The position numbers were made by a program, and so were the translations under genes. A DNA stretch of 64,000 nt from Neogemmobacter tilapiae (GTDB lineage Bacteria; Pseudomonadota; Alphaproteobacteria; Rhodobacterales; Rhodobacteraceae): contig NZ_BMYJ01000006.1 in NCBI RefSeq assembly GCF_014652215.1, positions 52,519 to 116,518 on the forward strand. Direction: 5' to 3'. Under the pieces are notes generated by a model, which saw nothing but the letters and a program-made list of their open reading frames with translations, ran no database searches and was not told the origin of the DNA. Positions 14,956-24,373 of this stretch are shown piece by piece (position 1 is the first letter of the stretch; each line of letters opens with the position of its first letter).

Positions 14956-16599
14956 ATGACCCTTGCACCTTACTTGTCGCGGCGCGCGCTGCCATTCTGG
15001 CCCCTTTTTGCAGGGGTGCTGGCGCTCTTGATTTTGGCGCCTGTTGTGTCCGTCGTCTGGCTGGCCTTTCATCCGACCGAGAACATCTGGCCGCATCTTC
15101 TGTCGACGGTTCTGCCGCGCTATCTTTTGAATACGCTGCGGCTGATGCTGGGGGTGACTGTTCTTGCCGTCGTGGCAGGCACCGGAGCGGCGTGGCTGGT
15201 CACGGTTCACCGCTTTCCGGGCAGTCGTTGGTTGGATCTTGCGCTATTCTTCCCGCTTGCAGTGCCTGCTTACGTCGGTGCCTATGCGCTGGTCGATATC
15301 CTTGACTATCCGGGGCTTGTGCAAAGCTGGTTGCGCCAAGCGATGGGGTGGCAGTCGGCGCGGGACTATTGGTTTCCTGACGTGCGCAATGCCTGGGGGG
15401 CCAGCCTTGTGCTGGGCGGTGCGCTTTATCCCTATGTTTATCTTCTGGCGCGGGCGGCTTTTCGCGAACAGTCTGGAACGATCCACGATGTGGCCCGTGC
15501 CTTGGGGGCCGGCCCTTACCGATTGTTCTGGAGCGTAGGACTGCCCTTGGCCCGCCCTGCGATCGCGGCAGGTGTGGCGCTGGCACTGATGGAGGTGCTT
15601 GCTGACTACGGGACGGTCCAGCACTTTGGTGTTCAGACGCTGACCACCGGTATCTTTACGACATGGCTGACGGCAGGCAATGCGGGCGGCGCGGCGCAGA
15701 TTGCCTTGGTGGTGCTGGTGATGGTCAGCGGGCTGATGTGGGTGGAGCGGGCAGGGCGGGCTCAGGCCCGGCATCATGGACTGTCGCGTGCCGACCGGCC
15801 AATTCGGCCCATCCCCTTGGCAGGGTGGCGCGGTGGTTTTGCGTTTCTGTTCTGCTTTCTGCCATTCGCTGGCGGCTTTCTGCTGCCCGTGGCGGTCATG
15901 CTGTACTATGCTTGGGCAGCCCCATCGGGCTGGCTATCGCCGGATCTGGGTCGGGCCCTCGCCCATACTTTGCTGGTAGCCAGCCTCGCGGCTCTTGTGA
16001 CCGTGGCTTTGGCACTGGTGGTTGTCTTCGGGCTACGATCCGCGCGGGGGCGATGGGCGGGGCGGCTATCCGCTTTGACGGCACTGGGATACGCGACACC
16101 CGGTGCGGTGCTGGCCTTAGGCCTGCTGATTCCGCTTGCAAGCTTAGATCATCATCTGGCCGACCTCGTGTCCGTTGTGACTGGCCGTGATCCTGGCCTA
16201 GTGCTGACCGGCACTGCCACAGCGCTGATTTTGGCCTATGTGGTGCGGTTCTTTGGCGTCGCACAGGGCGGTATTGCCGCTGGAATGGGCCGTGTGGCGC
16301 CAAGTTTGCCGATGGCCGCCCGAATGTTGGGGCGAGGGCAGGGCGGGGCATTGTTTGGCGTCTATTTGCCGATCATGCGAGGTACTTTGGCAACGGCTTT
16401 GGTGATGGTCTTTGTCGACAGTGTTAAGGAACTCCCCGCAACTTTGCTGCTGCGCCCCTTCAATTTCAACACATTGGCAACCCGCGTGTTTGAACAGGCC
16501 AGTCTTGAGCGGTTGCATGACGCCGCCCCCGCCGCGCTGTTGGTGATGGCCGTCGGGCTTTGTGCCGTTGTCCTATTGATCCGGGGTGATCACCGTTAA
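14956..16599 (+). CDS. Iron(III)-type ABC transporter permease (FbpB-like)
   Basis: A 547-residue permease with two fused BPD_transp_1 halves and about 12 membrane segments. It carries the two EAA loops of FbpB/SfuB proteins (ARALGAGPYRLFWSVGLPLARPAI, and near the end AARMLGRGQGGALFGVYLPIMRG). FbpB proteins import ferric iron with a periplasmic FbpA and an ATPase FbpC. Neither partner is encoded beside it, so it is an orphan permease that must use subunits from elsewhere. The ATG at 14956 follows TAGG. A tRNA-Thr gene lies 55 bp downstream. Confidence 0.85.
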   Translation: MTLAPYLSRRALPFWPLFAGVLALLILAPVVSVVWLAFHPTENIWPHLLSTVLPRYLLNTLRLMLGVTVLAVVAGTGAAWLVTVHRFPGSRWLDLALFFPLAVPAYVGAYALVDILDYPGLVQSWLRQAMGWQSARDYWFPDVRNAWGASLVLGGALYPYVYLLARAAFREQSGTIHDVARALGAGPYRLFWSVGLPLARPAIAAGVALALMEVLADYGTVQHFGVQTLTTGIFTTWLTAGNAGGAAQIALVVLVMVSGLMWVERAGRAQARHHGLSRADRPIRPIPLAGWRGGFAFLFCFLPFAGGFLLPVAVMLYYAWAAPSGWLSPDLGRALAHTLLVASLAALVTVALALVVVFGLRSARGRWAGRLSALTALGYATPGAVLALGLLIPLASLDHHLADLVSVVTGRDPGLVLTGTATALILAYVVRFFGVAQGGIAAGMGRVAPSLPMAARMLGRGQGGALFGVYLPIMRGTLATALVMVFVDSVKELPATLLLRPFNFNTLATRVFEQASLERLHDAAPAALLVMAVGLCAVVLLIRGDHR

Positions 16600-16654
16600 C
16601 CGCCTGCGCAGCCCCCTTGCAAGGGTCGCGTCGGGGCGCTATTTGCTAGCCAGT

Positions 16655-16730
<76 letters not shown>

Positions 16731-16812
16731 TTTTCCATCCTTACATCGGCCGCACCGCTTGACTTCCCTTTGGGCGGGTGCAGAGACTGCGCGCCAGCAG
16801 GATGAGGGGAAT

Positions 16813-17625
16813 ATGTCAGAAAAACCGCCACCATCACCCTTGACCAGGGCCGCAACCGAAGGCGCGTTGCGGATGTTGCAGGACAACCCGCCCGCGCCCG
16901 AGACTCTGGCCGGAACCTTGCGCTTTCTGTGCAAATGGCGGTCACAGGTGCTGGAGCAGACCTTGGTGGCCCGGTCGGGGCAAAAGGTGCTGACGGGGCC
17001 GTTTCAGGGCATGGATTACCCGGTGCGGGCGGCGGAAGGGTCGCGCACGACGCGGCTTTTGGGGAATTATGAGGCAAGCCTGATCCCGGTGATCGAGGGG
17101 ATCATTGCACGCGGCTATGATCTGGTCGTCGATGTTGGCTGCGCCGAGGGTTACTATGCGGTGGGCTTTGCCCTGCGGATGCCGGGCGCAAAGGTTCTGG
17201 CGCGCGACATCAGCGAACAGGCGCAGGCCCTGTGCCGCGAAATGGTGCGGGTGAACGGCGTGGCCGACCGCGTGGAAATCGGCGGTGAGTTTGGCCATGC
17301 CGATTTTGCGATCTGCAAGGGCCAGAAATCGTTGGTCCTGTGCGACATCGAAGGGGCCGAGGATGAATTGCTCGATCCGTCCCGCGCACCGGGCCTGCTG
17401 GAGGCCGATGTTCTGGTTGAGGCCCATGAGGGGTTCCGCCCCGGCGTGGTCAAGCGGATCGCCGAACGCTTTGCGGCCACCCATCGGGTAACCCAATTGA
17501 ACCGGCAGGTGAATGACAGCGCCCTGCCTGCCTGGTGTGAGGGCCTGTCCGATCTGGATCGGCTGTTGTTGTTGTGGGAATGGCGGTCGGTGCCGACGCC
17601 CTGGCTTTGGATGGAACGGAAATGA
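16813..17625 (+). CDS. SAM-dependent methyltransferase, FkbM-like
   Basis: A 270-residue class I methyltransferase. Motif I VVDVGCAEGYYAVGFALRMPG binds SAM, and later DIEGAEDELLD resembles the acidic motif of FkbM-type O-methyltransferases. GAGGGGA precedes the ATG at 16813. Its TGA overlaps the ATG of the following glycosyltransferase (ATGA), which points to a shared role in sugar or glycan modification. The substrate is unknown. It starts 82 bp after tRNA-Thr. Confidence 0.75.
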   Translation: MSEKPPPSPLTRAATEGALRMLQDNPPAPETLAGTLRFLCKWRSQVLEQTLVARSGQKVLTGPFQGMDYPVRAAEGSRTTRLLGNYEASLIPVIEGIIARGYDLVVDVGCAEGYYAVGFALRMPGAKVLARDISEQAQALCREMVRVNGVADRVEIGGEFGHADFAICKGQKSLVLCDIEGAEDELLDPSRAPGLLEADVLVEAHEGFRPGVVKRIAERFAATHRVTQLNRQVNDSALPAWCEGLSDLDRLLLLWEWRSVPTPWLWMERK

Positions 17626-19295
17626 GCGACAAGAATGCGGCGATCTGGTTTTCGTCCGATGGGTTCAATCCCAAAGCAAAGGGAATCAACGGGCGGCGGA
17701 TGGCGGGCGAAAGCTTGCTGCGCGGATTTTTTCGCAACGCCGACGTGCCGGAATTTGTTTGTGCCACGCATGCCGGTGGAGATTTCGATGCCTTTAGGGC
17801 CGTGGCGGAAGAGGAAGGCGTGACGAAGCCGCAGCGCTTCGTGCGCTTGGACGATATGGGCAAGCTGCCTCCTGTCGAAACGCTGCTTTACTCTAGCCCC
17901 GGAATCTCACCCGAGCTTTGGCGGCGGTCTGTGCTTGGGGCCACCCGGTATTCGATCTGTGGGATAACCCATACAACCTGCACCAAAGCCGTCCAGCAGG
18001 CGTTTTTCGACCTGCGGATGGCCGGGCAGCAAGAGTGGGACGCTGTGATCTGCACCAGCCGTGCGGTGCAAGATTCGGTTTTGCGCCAGATGGATTTGAT
18101 TGACGATTTCATCCGCGCGCGCTTTGCTGGGCCTCCGCCACGCCGTCCGCAACTGCCGATCATCCCACTGGGCATCAACACCGCCGATTTCGCCCGTGAT
18201 CAGGCTGCGGGAACCGCTTTGCGCGAGCGGCTGGGGGTCGGCAAAGACGATGTTCTTTGCGTCATTGTCGCCCGCCTTTCGGTCAATGAGAAATTCGATC
18301 CGTTGCCGCTGTTTTTGGCGATGAGCCAAGCCCAATCGGCCTTGGGCCAGACTAAGCTGCATCTTGCGATGTGTGGAATTTTTGCCGGTGAGAATAGCAA
18401 ATCGGTGACGCAAAACGGTGCCAAGGCGCTGATGCCGGATGTGCCATTGTATTTGCTGGATGGTGCCAGCGCCGAAGAAAGACTGGCGACCCTTTCGGGC
18501 GGCGACATGTTCCTGTTTCCAATCGACAATATTCAGGAAACCTTTGGACTGGCTCCGGTTGAAGGTATGGCGGCAGGGTTGCCGGTGGTGGCGACCGATT
18601 GGGATGGTTTGCGTGATACCGTCAGCGAAGATGTGGGAATTTTGATCCCGACGCAGATGGTCAAAGGCGAGTTGATGACCTCGACGACCCAGCGTTATCT
18701 GGGGGGCACGGACAATTATCAGCAGTATCTGTCACAAATTTCTGCCGTTACGCGGGTGCATGTCGGGAAGATGGCGCAGGCGATCGTGACGCTGGCCCGG
18801 GATCCCGATTTGCGGGCGCGGTTGGGGGCCGCGGCGCTGAAGCGGGCGACGACGCGTTTTGATTGGGCGCAAGTGGTGCCGCGGATGCAAAACCTGTGGG
18901 TGGAACTGACGCGCATAAGACGGGCGGCCAAAGTGGCGAAACATCCGCCGGTTCCGGCGTGGGCGGTGCCGGTTTTGCCGGCGGCAGGCCATGTTTATGC
19001 CAGCTATCCGACAGAGATATTTGAACCGAAATCGACGGTCTGGCGGGCGAAAGTTTTGCCCAAAGCTGCGTTGGATGTCAAAGCGATGCTGACCTTGCGC
19101 GACTATGGTGCGACACGGCGGATGTTCGAAGCACCGGACCATGTGGCCGCCGTGTTGACACTGCTGGCAGAGCGCCGGACGGCAGGGGCAACCTTGGCCG
19201 ATCTTGTCCAGATTACCGGGTTTCCAGCGCGGCGGGTGGAACGCATTCTGATGTGGCTGCTGAAATATGATTTTGCCGAGGAAGCCGATGACTAA
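17622..19295 (+). CDS. Glycosyltransferase family 4-like protein
   Basis: A 557-residue GT-B fold glycosyltransferase. The C-terminal Rossmann half carries the GT4 signature ETFGLAPVEGMAAGLPVVATDWDG (an E-x7-E type nucleotide-sugar site) preceded by FLFPIDNI. After residue 410 there is an approximately 140-residue C-terminal extension, ending with a winged-helix-like segment (TLADLVQITGFPARRVERIL), which is unusual for GT4. It is translationally coupled to the methyltransferase upstream and overlaps the SDR downstream by 8 bp. The acceptor is unknown; surface glycan or protein glycosylation is plausible. Confidence 0.78.
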   Translation: MSDKNAAIWFSSDGFNPKAKGINGRRMAGESLLRGFFRNADVPEFVCATHAGGDFDAFRAVAEEEGVTKPQRFVRLDDMGKLPPVETLLYSSPGISPELWRRSVLGATRYSICGITHTTCTKAVQQAFFDLRMAGQQEWDAVICTSRAVQDSVLRQMDLIDDFIRARFAGPPPRRPQLPIIPLGINTADFARDQAAGTALRERLGVGKDDVLCVIVARLSVNEKFDPLPLFLAMSQAQSALGQTKLHLAMCGIFAGENSKSVTQNGAKALMPDVPLYLLDGASAEERLATLSGGDMFLFPIDNIQETFGLAPVEGMAAGLPVVATDWDGLRDTVSEDVGILIPTQMVKGELMTSTTQRYLGGTDNYQQYLSQISAVTRVHVGKMAQAIVTLARDPDLRARLGAAALKRATTRFDWAQVVPRMQNLWVELTRIRRAAKVAKHPPVPAWAVPVLPAAGHVYASYPTEIFEPKSTVWRAKVLPKAALDVKAMLTLRDYGATRRMFEAPDHVAAVLTLLAERRTAGATLADLVQITGFPARRVERILMWLLKYDFAEEADD

Positions 19296-20025
19296 GACCA
19301 TCCTGATTACCGGGGCGGGTTCGGGCATCGGGCGGGCCGTGGCGCGGCATTTTCTGGCGCAGGGTTGGCAGGTCGGTCTGGCCGGCCGGCGGGCGGAAGC
19401 CTTACAGGAAACGGCGGGCGAGGCACCGGGTGCTCTGATCCTGCCGATGGATGTGGGCGATGCCGCGCAGGTGGAGGCCGGGTTTGACCGTGCCATGGCG
19501 GAATGGGGCCGTCTGGATGCGCTGTTCAACAACGCAGGCATGGGCTTGCCGGGGCGGATGATTGACGAGATCGCGGTCGATGACTGGCTGGCTTTGTCGC
19601 AGGTCAACATCACCGGCATGTTCCTTTGCGCCCGCGCGGCCTTTGCCCGGATGCGGCGGCAGTCGCCCCAAGGTGGGCGGATCATCAACAACGGTTCGAT
19701 CAGCGCCACGGCCCCGCGCTGGGGCTCGATCCCCTATACGATGTCGAAACATGCGGTGACGGGGCTGACCAAGGGCCTGTCGCTGGACGGGCGGGCCTAT
19801 AACATCGCCTGCGGGCAGATCGACATTGGCAATGCGGCGACGGATATGGCCGCAGCACAGGCCAAGGGCGTGCCGCAAGCGGATGGCCATATCGCGGTGG
19901 AACCGCTGATGGACGTGACGCAGGTGGCGGATGCCGTCTGGCATATGGCAGGCCTGCCGCTTGAGACGAATGTGCAGTTCATGACGATCATGGCGACGAA
20001 GATGCCGTTTGTGGGGCGGGGGTGA
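19288..20025 (+). CDS. Short-chain dehydrogenase/reductase (SDR)
   Basis: A 245-residue classical SDR. Cofactor motif TGAGSGIG near the N-terminus, NNAG, active-site serine in NGSISATAP and the YTMSK motif (Tyr-x3-Lys) are all intact, so it should be an active NAD(P)-dependent oxidoreductase. It overlaps the glycosyltransferase gene by 8 bp and the next gene by one base, forming the third member of a tight run. The substrate is unknown. Confidence 0.82.
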   Translation: MTKTILITGAGSGIGRAVARHFLAQGWQVGLAGRRAEALQETAGEAPGALILPMDVGDAAQVEAGFDRAMAEWGRLDALFNNAGMGLPGRMIDEIAVDDWLALSQVNITGMFLCARAAFARMRRQSPQGGRIINNGSISATAPRWGSIPYTMSKHAVTGLTKGLSLDGRAYNIACGQIDIGNAATDMAAAQAKGVPQADGHIAVEPLMDVTQVADAVWHMAGLPLETNVQFMTIMATKMPFVGRG

Positions 20026-20948
20026 TGGGCGCAGACGGGCCAAAAAACGGATGGGCACAGCCGGTCATCGACCACATTCTTAGCGAATTGCCCGGAGATC
20101 ACCGATCAGGTTGGAGTGACATGGCAATGTCGGCCTATGAAATGGGATGCTCTGCCTTGGCCGCCTTGGGGCAAGCCAAGCTCGAAGCATGGGGAGCCAG
20201 CCCAAGGGCTGCGCCAAAAATACCAGCTGTTTTACCGCGTTGGGATGACATTTGTTCGGTTGTCTTGGGTTTGGCCGACCAACATAATGAAATAGACTAT
20301 CTTCCAACAGGCATTCTAAAGCGCCCGGCATCACATGCCCAATTCGTCATCACGCCGATAGGCGGCCCGGCACCCCCAGCGCCAAACATCGCGGCTTCCC
20401 ATGGACTTGGCTCTGCGCATGCGAGCGCAAAAGCCACGGCTGCAATGACCGCACTTGGTTTGCTGGAAAATGGTCAGTGGACAAAACATGCCGAAGCCAT
20501 TCTTTGGCGCGAAAATCCATCTGAGTGGAACTTGGATGTCGTCGGACATCCCATGTTCAAACGGGCAGTCGAAACTGCAATCGAAACCATGCCCCCGGAT
20601 ATTCAGGCTGAACTGGACAAACTAACAAGGATTGACGAGGTCGCTCTGGATGCGGCTATGGAGAGGGAAAGAAACGCCCATGAAAACCCTCCTCAGCGGA
20701 CGAATGGGTTAACACTATTCAGGACCAAAACTTTGTCACTAACGCGCGAAAAGGTCGCTTTCGGCATCCAATTCGACCGCAAAATCCAGCTGGATGAGCT
20801 CTTCTTCCGCCATTGGCGCCTTGCGGATGGCTGGCTTTCACCAACGGATGCCAAACGAGCCTTGAACATCTTTCACGATCCACTTGCCAAGGCGATGCGC
20901 CGGGCGGTTATGGGCAGGATTTTTCCCGAAACTCCTTTCGCCCATTAA
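20025..20948 (+). CDS. Hypothetical protein, unrecognised family
   Basis: A 307-residue protein that I do not recognise. The ATG at 20025 overlaps the SDR stop by one base; a GTG at 20022 is an alternative. There is no signal peptide or membrane segment. The middle region is rich in Ala/Pro (IGGPAPPAPNIAASHG) and the C-terminal part is helical (LSPTDAKRALNIFHD). Codon use is visibly less GC-biased than in its neighbours (many AAA, AAT and TTT codons), a possible sign of transfer. It is convergent with the flavin reductase, 3 bp apart. Confidence 0.65.
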   Translation: MGADGPKNGWAQPVIDHILSELPGDHRSGWSDMAMSAYEMGCSALAALGQAKLEAWGASPRAAPKIPAVLPRWDDICSVVLGLADQHNEIDYLPTGILKRPASHAQFVITPIGGPAPPAPNIAASHGLGSAHASAKATAAMTALGLLENGQWTKHAEAILWRENPSEWNLDVVGHPMFKRAVETAIETMPPDIQAELDKLTRIDEVALDAAMERERNAHENPPQRTNGLTLFRTKTLSLTREKVAFGIQFDRKIQLDELFFRHWRLADGWLSPTDAKRALNIFHDPLAKAMRRAVMGRIFPETPFAH

Positions 20949-20951
20949 TCC

Positions 20952-21422
20952 TCACCCCAACCCCCTCACCGCCCCATACCCCCCCTGCGCGAACACCAAT
21001 GGCTTCCCCAAACCCGTCGCAAAGCGAACCACCCGGCCCACGATGATCAGATGATCCCCCCCCTCATGCACCGCCTCTTGCACGCATTCGAACCGGGCCA
21101 GCGTGCCCGACAGCAGTGGCACGCCTTCGGTTGAAACCTCGTGCTCCACCCCCTCAAACCCCTGACCGCCGCGCACGAAATGCCGCGACAGGCCGAACTG
21201 ATCCTCGGCCAGCACATGGATGGCGAAGTGGCGCGCGCTGGAAAACGCTGGGAAGCGGGCCGAGGCACGGGCGGGCGACCACAGAACCAACGGCGGGTCG
21301 AGCGACACCGAAGCAAAGCTGTTGGCCGTAAACCCCTGCGGCCCCGCAATGGTGACGACGGTCACACCCGTCGCAAACTGGCCCAAAGCGTTGCGCAACT
21401 CGGTCGGATCAAGATCAGCCAT
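20952..21422 (-). CDS. Flavin reductase family protein (HpaC-like)
   Basis: A 156-residue protein matching the flavin reductase domain: LRNALGQFATGVTVVTI at the N-terminus, then GFTANSFASVSLDPPLVLW, which forms the FMN-binding split barrel. Such proteins reduce FMN or FAD with NAD(P)H for partner monooxygenases. No oxygenase gene is adjacent. Two ATGs overlap the region (21425 and 21422); 21422 has better spacing to GAGG. It is divergent from the CorA gene, 114 bp away. Confidence 0.85.
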   Translation of the reverse strand: MADLDPTELRNALGQFATGVTVVTIAGPQGFTANSFASVSLDPPLVLWSPARASARFPAFSSARHFAIHVLAEDQFGLSRHFVRGGQGFEGVEHEVSTEGVPLLSGTLARFECVQEAVHEGGDHLIIVGRVVRFATGLGKPLVFAQGGYGAVRGLG

Positions 21423-21536
21423 CATTCCCTCGCATCTGGCCCGCAACCTAACCCGCTGCCCCCCAAGATCAACCCGAAGTCCTATACCTTTTCGGAAATT
21501 CTTGGCACAAAGCCCCTGCAAGAATGCGGAGTCGCC

Positions 21537-22484
21537 ATGCTGTTTGCCTATGCCCTGAACGGGGCCGCCCTGCGGCGGATGAATGTCGACGAACCGCTGG
21601 AGGGGGCGGCCTGGATCGATCTTTACCGCCCGACCGATGTGCAGGCGGCGCGTCTGATCGGCATGGGGGTCGAGGTGCCCACCCTTTCCGACATGGAAGA
21701 GATCGAAATCTCGAACCGGCTTTACCGCGAAGGCGGCATGGATGTGATGACGGTGGTGCTGCCCGGCCTCTCGCTGTCGAAAACGCCCATTTCCGGCCCG
21801 GTGTCCTTTATCCTCACGCCCGACAGGTTGGTCACCGTGCGCCACCATGCGCCCCGCCCGTTTGAAACCTTTCCCGAACGGGCCGATAAATCCGGCATCG
21901 GCTGCGCGAACCCGGATCAGATTTTCCTTGGGCTGGTCGATGAAATCATCGGGCGGCTGGCCGATCTTTTGGAAGGGGCGGGCAAATCGCTGGACGAGGT
22001 GAGCGCCGGGGTCTTTCAATCGAACGGCGCGCCGAAACGGCCCGAGAAATTGCAAGCGCATCTGGAACAGGTCGGGCGCGAGGGTGATCTGGTGGGCCGG
22101 GTGCGGCTGTCGCTTTTGACCATCGAACGCGCCCTGTCGTTCTATACCCAAGCGCGGGGCGAAAAGAACAAGGTCACGCTCAAGGCCTTGATGCGCGACA
22201 TTCAGGCGCTGGAGGTGCATTGCGACTTTCTGTCGCAGCGCGTGGGACTGGCCTCGGATGCGACGCTGGGGATGATCAACCTGTCACAAAACATGACGGT
22301 TCGGATCGTATCGGTGGTGGCTGTGCTGTTCCTGCCGCCCACGCTGATCGCCAGCGTCTATGGGATGAACTTCAAGCACATGCCCGAGTTGGAGACGTCT
22401 TTCGGCTATCCGGTGGCGCTTTTGCTGATGCTGGCTTCGGCCGTGGTGACTTATCTGTTTTTCAAATGGAAAAACTGGCTTTAG
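21537..22484 (+). CDS. corA: CorA-family magnesium transporter
   Basis: A 315-residue CorA-type channel: a large soluble N-terminal alpha/beta domain, then a long helix, then two C-terminal membrane helices. The selectivity motif YGMNF is followed by KHMPE (the MPEL loop) and the protein ends with a short basic tail FFKWKNWL. It forms a pentamer in the inner membrane and takes up Mg2+ (or Co2+/Ni2+). The ATG at 21537 is the natural start. A PHP-domain gene follows after 8 bp, so the two may be cotranscribed. Confidence 0.9.
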   Translation: MLFAYALNGAALRRMNVDEPLEGAAWIDLYRPTDVQAARLIGMGVEVPTLSDMEEIEISNRLYREGGMDVMTVVLPGLSLSKTPISGPVSFILTPDRLVTVRHHAPRPFETFPERADKSGIGCANPDQIFLGLVDEIIGRLADLLEGAGKSLDEVSAGVFQSNGAPKRPEKLQAHLEQVGREGDLVGRVRLSLLTIERALSFYTQARGEKNKVTLKALMRDIQALEVHCDFLSQRVGLASDATLGMINLSQNMTVRIVSVVAVLFLPPTLIASVYGMNFKHMPELETSFGYPVALLLMLASAVVTYLFFKWKNWL

Positions 22485-22492
22485 GGGGCGAG

Positions 22493-23428
22493 ATGCAGCT
22501 TTCGGCTTTTGCGGCAAAGGGACGGTTCTGGCGGGGCAACCTGCACACGCATTCCAACCTGTCGGATGGGGTCTTGGACCCTGCCGAAGTGGTGCGTCGA
22601 TACCGGGCCGAAGGCTATGATTTTCTGGCGTTGACCGATCATTTCATCGGGCAATGTGGCTATCCGCTGGTTGATACGCGCGGGTTCCGGGATGGTGGCT
22701 TTACCACGCTTCTGGGGGCGGAACTGCATTCCGGGGCGATGGCGAATGGTGAGCTGTGGCATATTCTGGCGGTGGGCCTGCCCTTGGACTTCGCGCCGTC
22801 GAACACGCCGGTTTTTCACCCCATCGAAGGGCAGGAAACCGGGGCGGAGCTGGCCGCGCGGGCCGTAGCGGCGGGCGCTTTCGTGGCGATTGCCCATCCG
22901 CAATGGTCAGGCCTGACCTTGGCCGACGCACGGGGCATTGCCGCCGCCCATGCGGTGGAAATCTACAATCACGGCTGTGCTGTGGGCTGCGACCGGCCCG
23001 ATGGCTTTGCCATTGCCGACCTTTTGCTCAGCGAAGGGCGCAGGCTTTCGATGATTGCAACGGATGACGCGCATTTCACCGAACCGGACCATTTCGGCGG
23101 CTGGGTGATGGTGAAGGCGTCGGAAAACGAACCGGACGCTCTGCTCGCCGCGCTGAAGGCCGGCGAATTTTACAGCACACAAGGGCCGGAACTGCGGGAT
23201 GTGCAGGTCTATCCTGACCGGGTGGTGGTCGAAATGTCGGCCTGTTCCTCGATGATCGTGCAGGGCGCTGGGACAGCGGCGAAAGCGGTGCATGGCCATT
23301 CCATGACACGGGCGCAACTGCCGTTAGCACGGTTCAAGAGTTCCGACTGGATCCGCGTGACGGTGGTTGATGCGGCAGGCAAACGGGCTTGGTCAAATCC
23401 GGTGTTCCGGGATGAATGGGAGCAGTGA
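22493..23428 (+). CDS. PHP-domain phosphoesterase
   Basis: A 311-residue metal-dependent hydrolase of the polymerase-and-histidinol-phosphatase superfamily. The motifs NLHTHSNLSDG and LTDHF near the N-terminus and IATDDAHF later supply the metal-binding histidines and aspartates. Stand-alone PHP proteins of this kind include 3',5'-nucleoside bisphosphate phosphatases and histidinol phosphatases; which reaction applies is not clear. Its TGA overlaps the next ATG. Confidence 0.8.
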   Translation: MQLSAFAAKGRFWRGNLHTHSNLSDGVLDPAEVVRRYRAEGYDFLALTDHFIGQCGYPLVDTRGFRDGGFTTLLGAELHSGAMANGELWHILAVGLPLDFAPSNTPVFHPIEGQETGAELAARAVAAGAFVAIAHPQWSGLTLADARGIAAAHAVEIYNHGCAVGCDRPDGFAIADLLLSEGRRLSMIATDDAHFTEPDHFGGWVMVKASENEPDALLAALKAGEFYSTQGPELRDVQVYPDRVVVEMSACSSMIVQGAGTAAKAVHGHSMTRAQLPLARFKSSDWIRVTVVDAAGKRAWSNPVFRDEWEQ

Positions 23429-24252
23429 TGGAACGGCATCAACAATTCTGGGATCTGCATCAATCGGGTTGTTTCGTGATCCCCAACCCTTGGGACGTGG
23501 GGTCCGCCCGCATGATGGCTGGGCTTGGGGCGCAGGCTTTGGCGACCTCCTCCGCCGCCCATGCCTTTGTCATGGGACGGGCGGATATGGGCGGGGTCAG
23601 TCGGGATGAGGCTTTGGCCCATGCCGAAATGATCGTGGCCGCGACCGCTTTGCCCGTGTCAGGCGATTTTGAAAACGGCTTTGCCGATGATCCGGAGGGT
23701 GTCGCGGAAACCGTGCGTCTGGCGGCTTCTGTGGGATTGTCCGGTTGTTCGGTCGAAGACACGCAGATGGTCAAGGGCAACCCCGCCTATGATTTCGATC
23801 TGGCCGTCGAACGCATCCGCGCCGGGGCCAGCGCCGCCCGCGCCTTGGGGCGGCCTTTCGTATTCTGCGCAAGGGCCGATGGGGTGATGAATGGGGCCTA
23901 TGATCTGGCCGAAGGCATCCGCCGCTTGCAGGCCTTTGAACAGGCGGGCGTCGACCTTTTGTATCTGCCCGTGCCCCCCGGCCGCGCTGAACTGGCGCAG
24001 GTCTTGGCCAGTGTCACGAAACCCGTCAACGCGCTGGCGGCGGGGCCGCTCAAATCCATGACCATCGGCGAACTGGCCGCGATGGGTGTCAGGCGTATTT
24101 CCACCGGGTCGCAGATTGCGCGCCTCACCCATGCCGCAATCCGCGACTCGGTCAGCGCCATGCTGCAGGACGGCAGCTTTGCCCTGCTGAAAGGCGCGAT
24201 GCCCGGGGATGATGTCGATGCCCTGCTGGCCAAAGGCGCGGATGTCGCCTGA
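23428..24252 (+). CDS. Isocitrate lyase/PEP mutase family protein
   Basis: A 274-residue TIM-barrel protein of the PEP mutase/isocitrate lyase superfamily. The metal-binding region GDFENGFADDPEGVAETV and SVEDTQMVKG are as in this family. The isocitrate lyase catalytic motif KKCGH is missing, so it is not a glyoxylate-cycle isocitrate lyase. It may be a carboxy-PEP mutase, methylisocitrate-lyase-like or oxaloacetate-decarboxylase-like enzyme. The ATG at 23428 overlaps the PHP gene's stop and is preceded by GGGAG. A hairpin follows at 24277-24299. Confidence 0.8.
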   Translation: MERHQQFWDLHQSGCFVIPNPWDVGSARMMAGLGAQALATSSAAHAFVMGRADMGGVSRDEALAHAEMIVAATALPVSGDFENGFADDPEGVAETVRLAASVGLSGCSVEDTQMVKGNPAYDFDLAVERIRAGASAARALGRPFVFCARADGVMNGAYDLAEGIRRLQAFEQAGVDLLYLPVPPGRAELAQVLASVTKPVNALAAGPLKSMTIGELAAMGVRRISTGSQIARLTHAAIRDSVSAMLQDGSFALLKGAMPGDDVDALLAKGADVA

Positions 24253-24276
24253 CACCTGCAAGATGGCGCAAAATGA

Positions 24277-24299
24277 CCTTGGGCGGTGAACGCCCAAGG
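24277..24299 (+). terminator. Hairpin terminator with GTGAA loop
   Basis: A perfect 9-bp stem CCTTGGGCG/CGCCCAAGG closed by GTGAA, 24 bp after the PEP-mutase-family gene. There is no T-run. The same GTGAA loop closes the hairpin at 50444-50466. Confidence 0.6.
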
Positions 24300-24373
24300 C
24301 TATCCCCAAGCAAAGCCCTTGACGCCTGCGCCCCATCGGGCAGGCTGGGGCCAACCCAAGCAAAGGTGCCGCG

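Noticed and set aside
14956..16599. A complete ferric-iron uptake operon
   Set aside because: Only the permease is present; flanking genes encode an unrelated hypothetical protein and tRNA-Thr.
23428..24252. Isocitrate lyase of the glyoxylate cycle
   Set aside because: The catalytic KKCGH motif is missing and the protein is far shorter than AceA.
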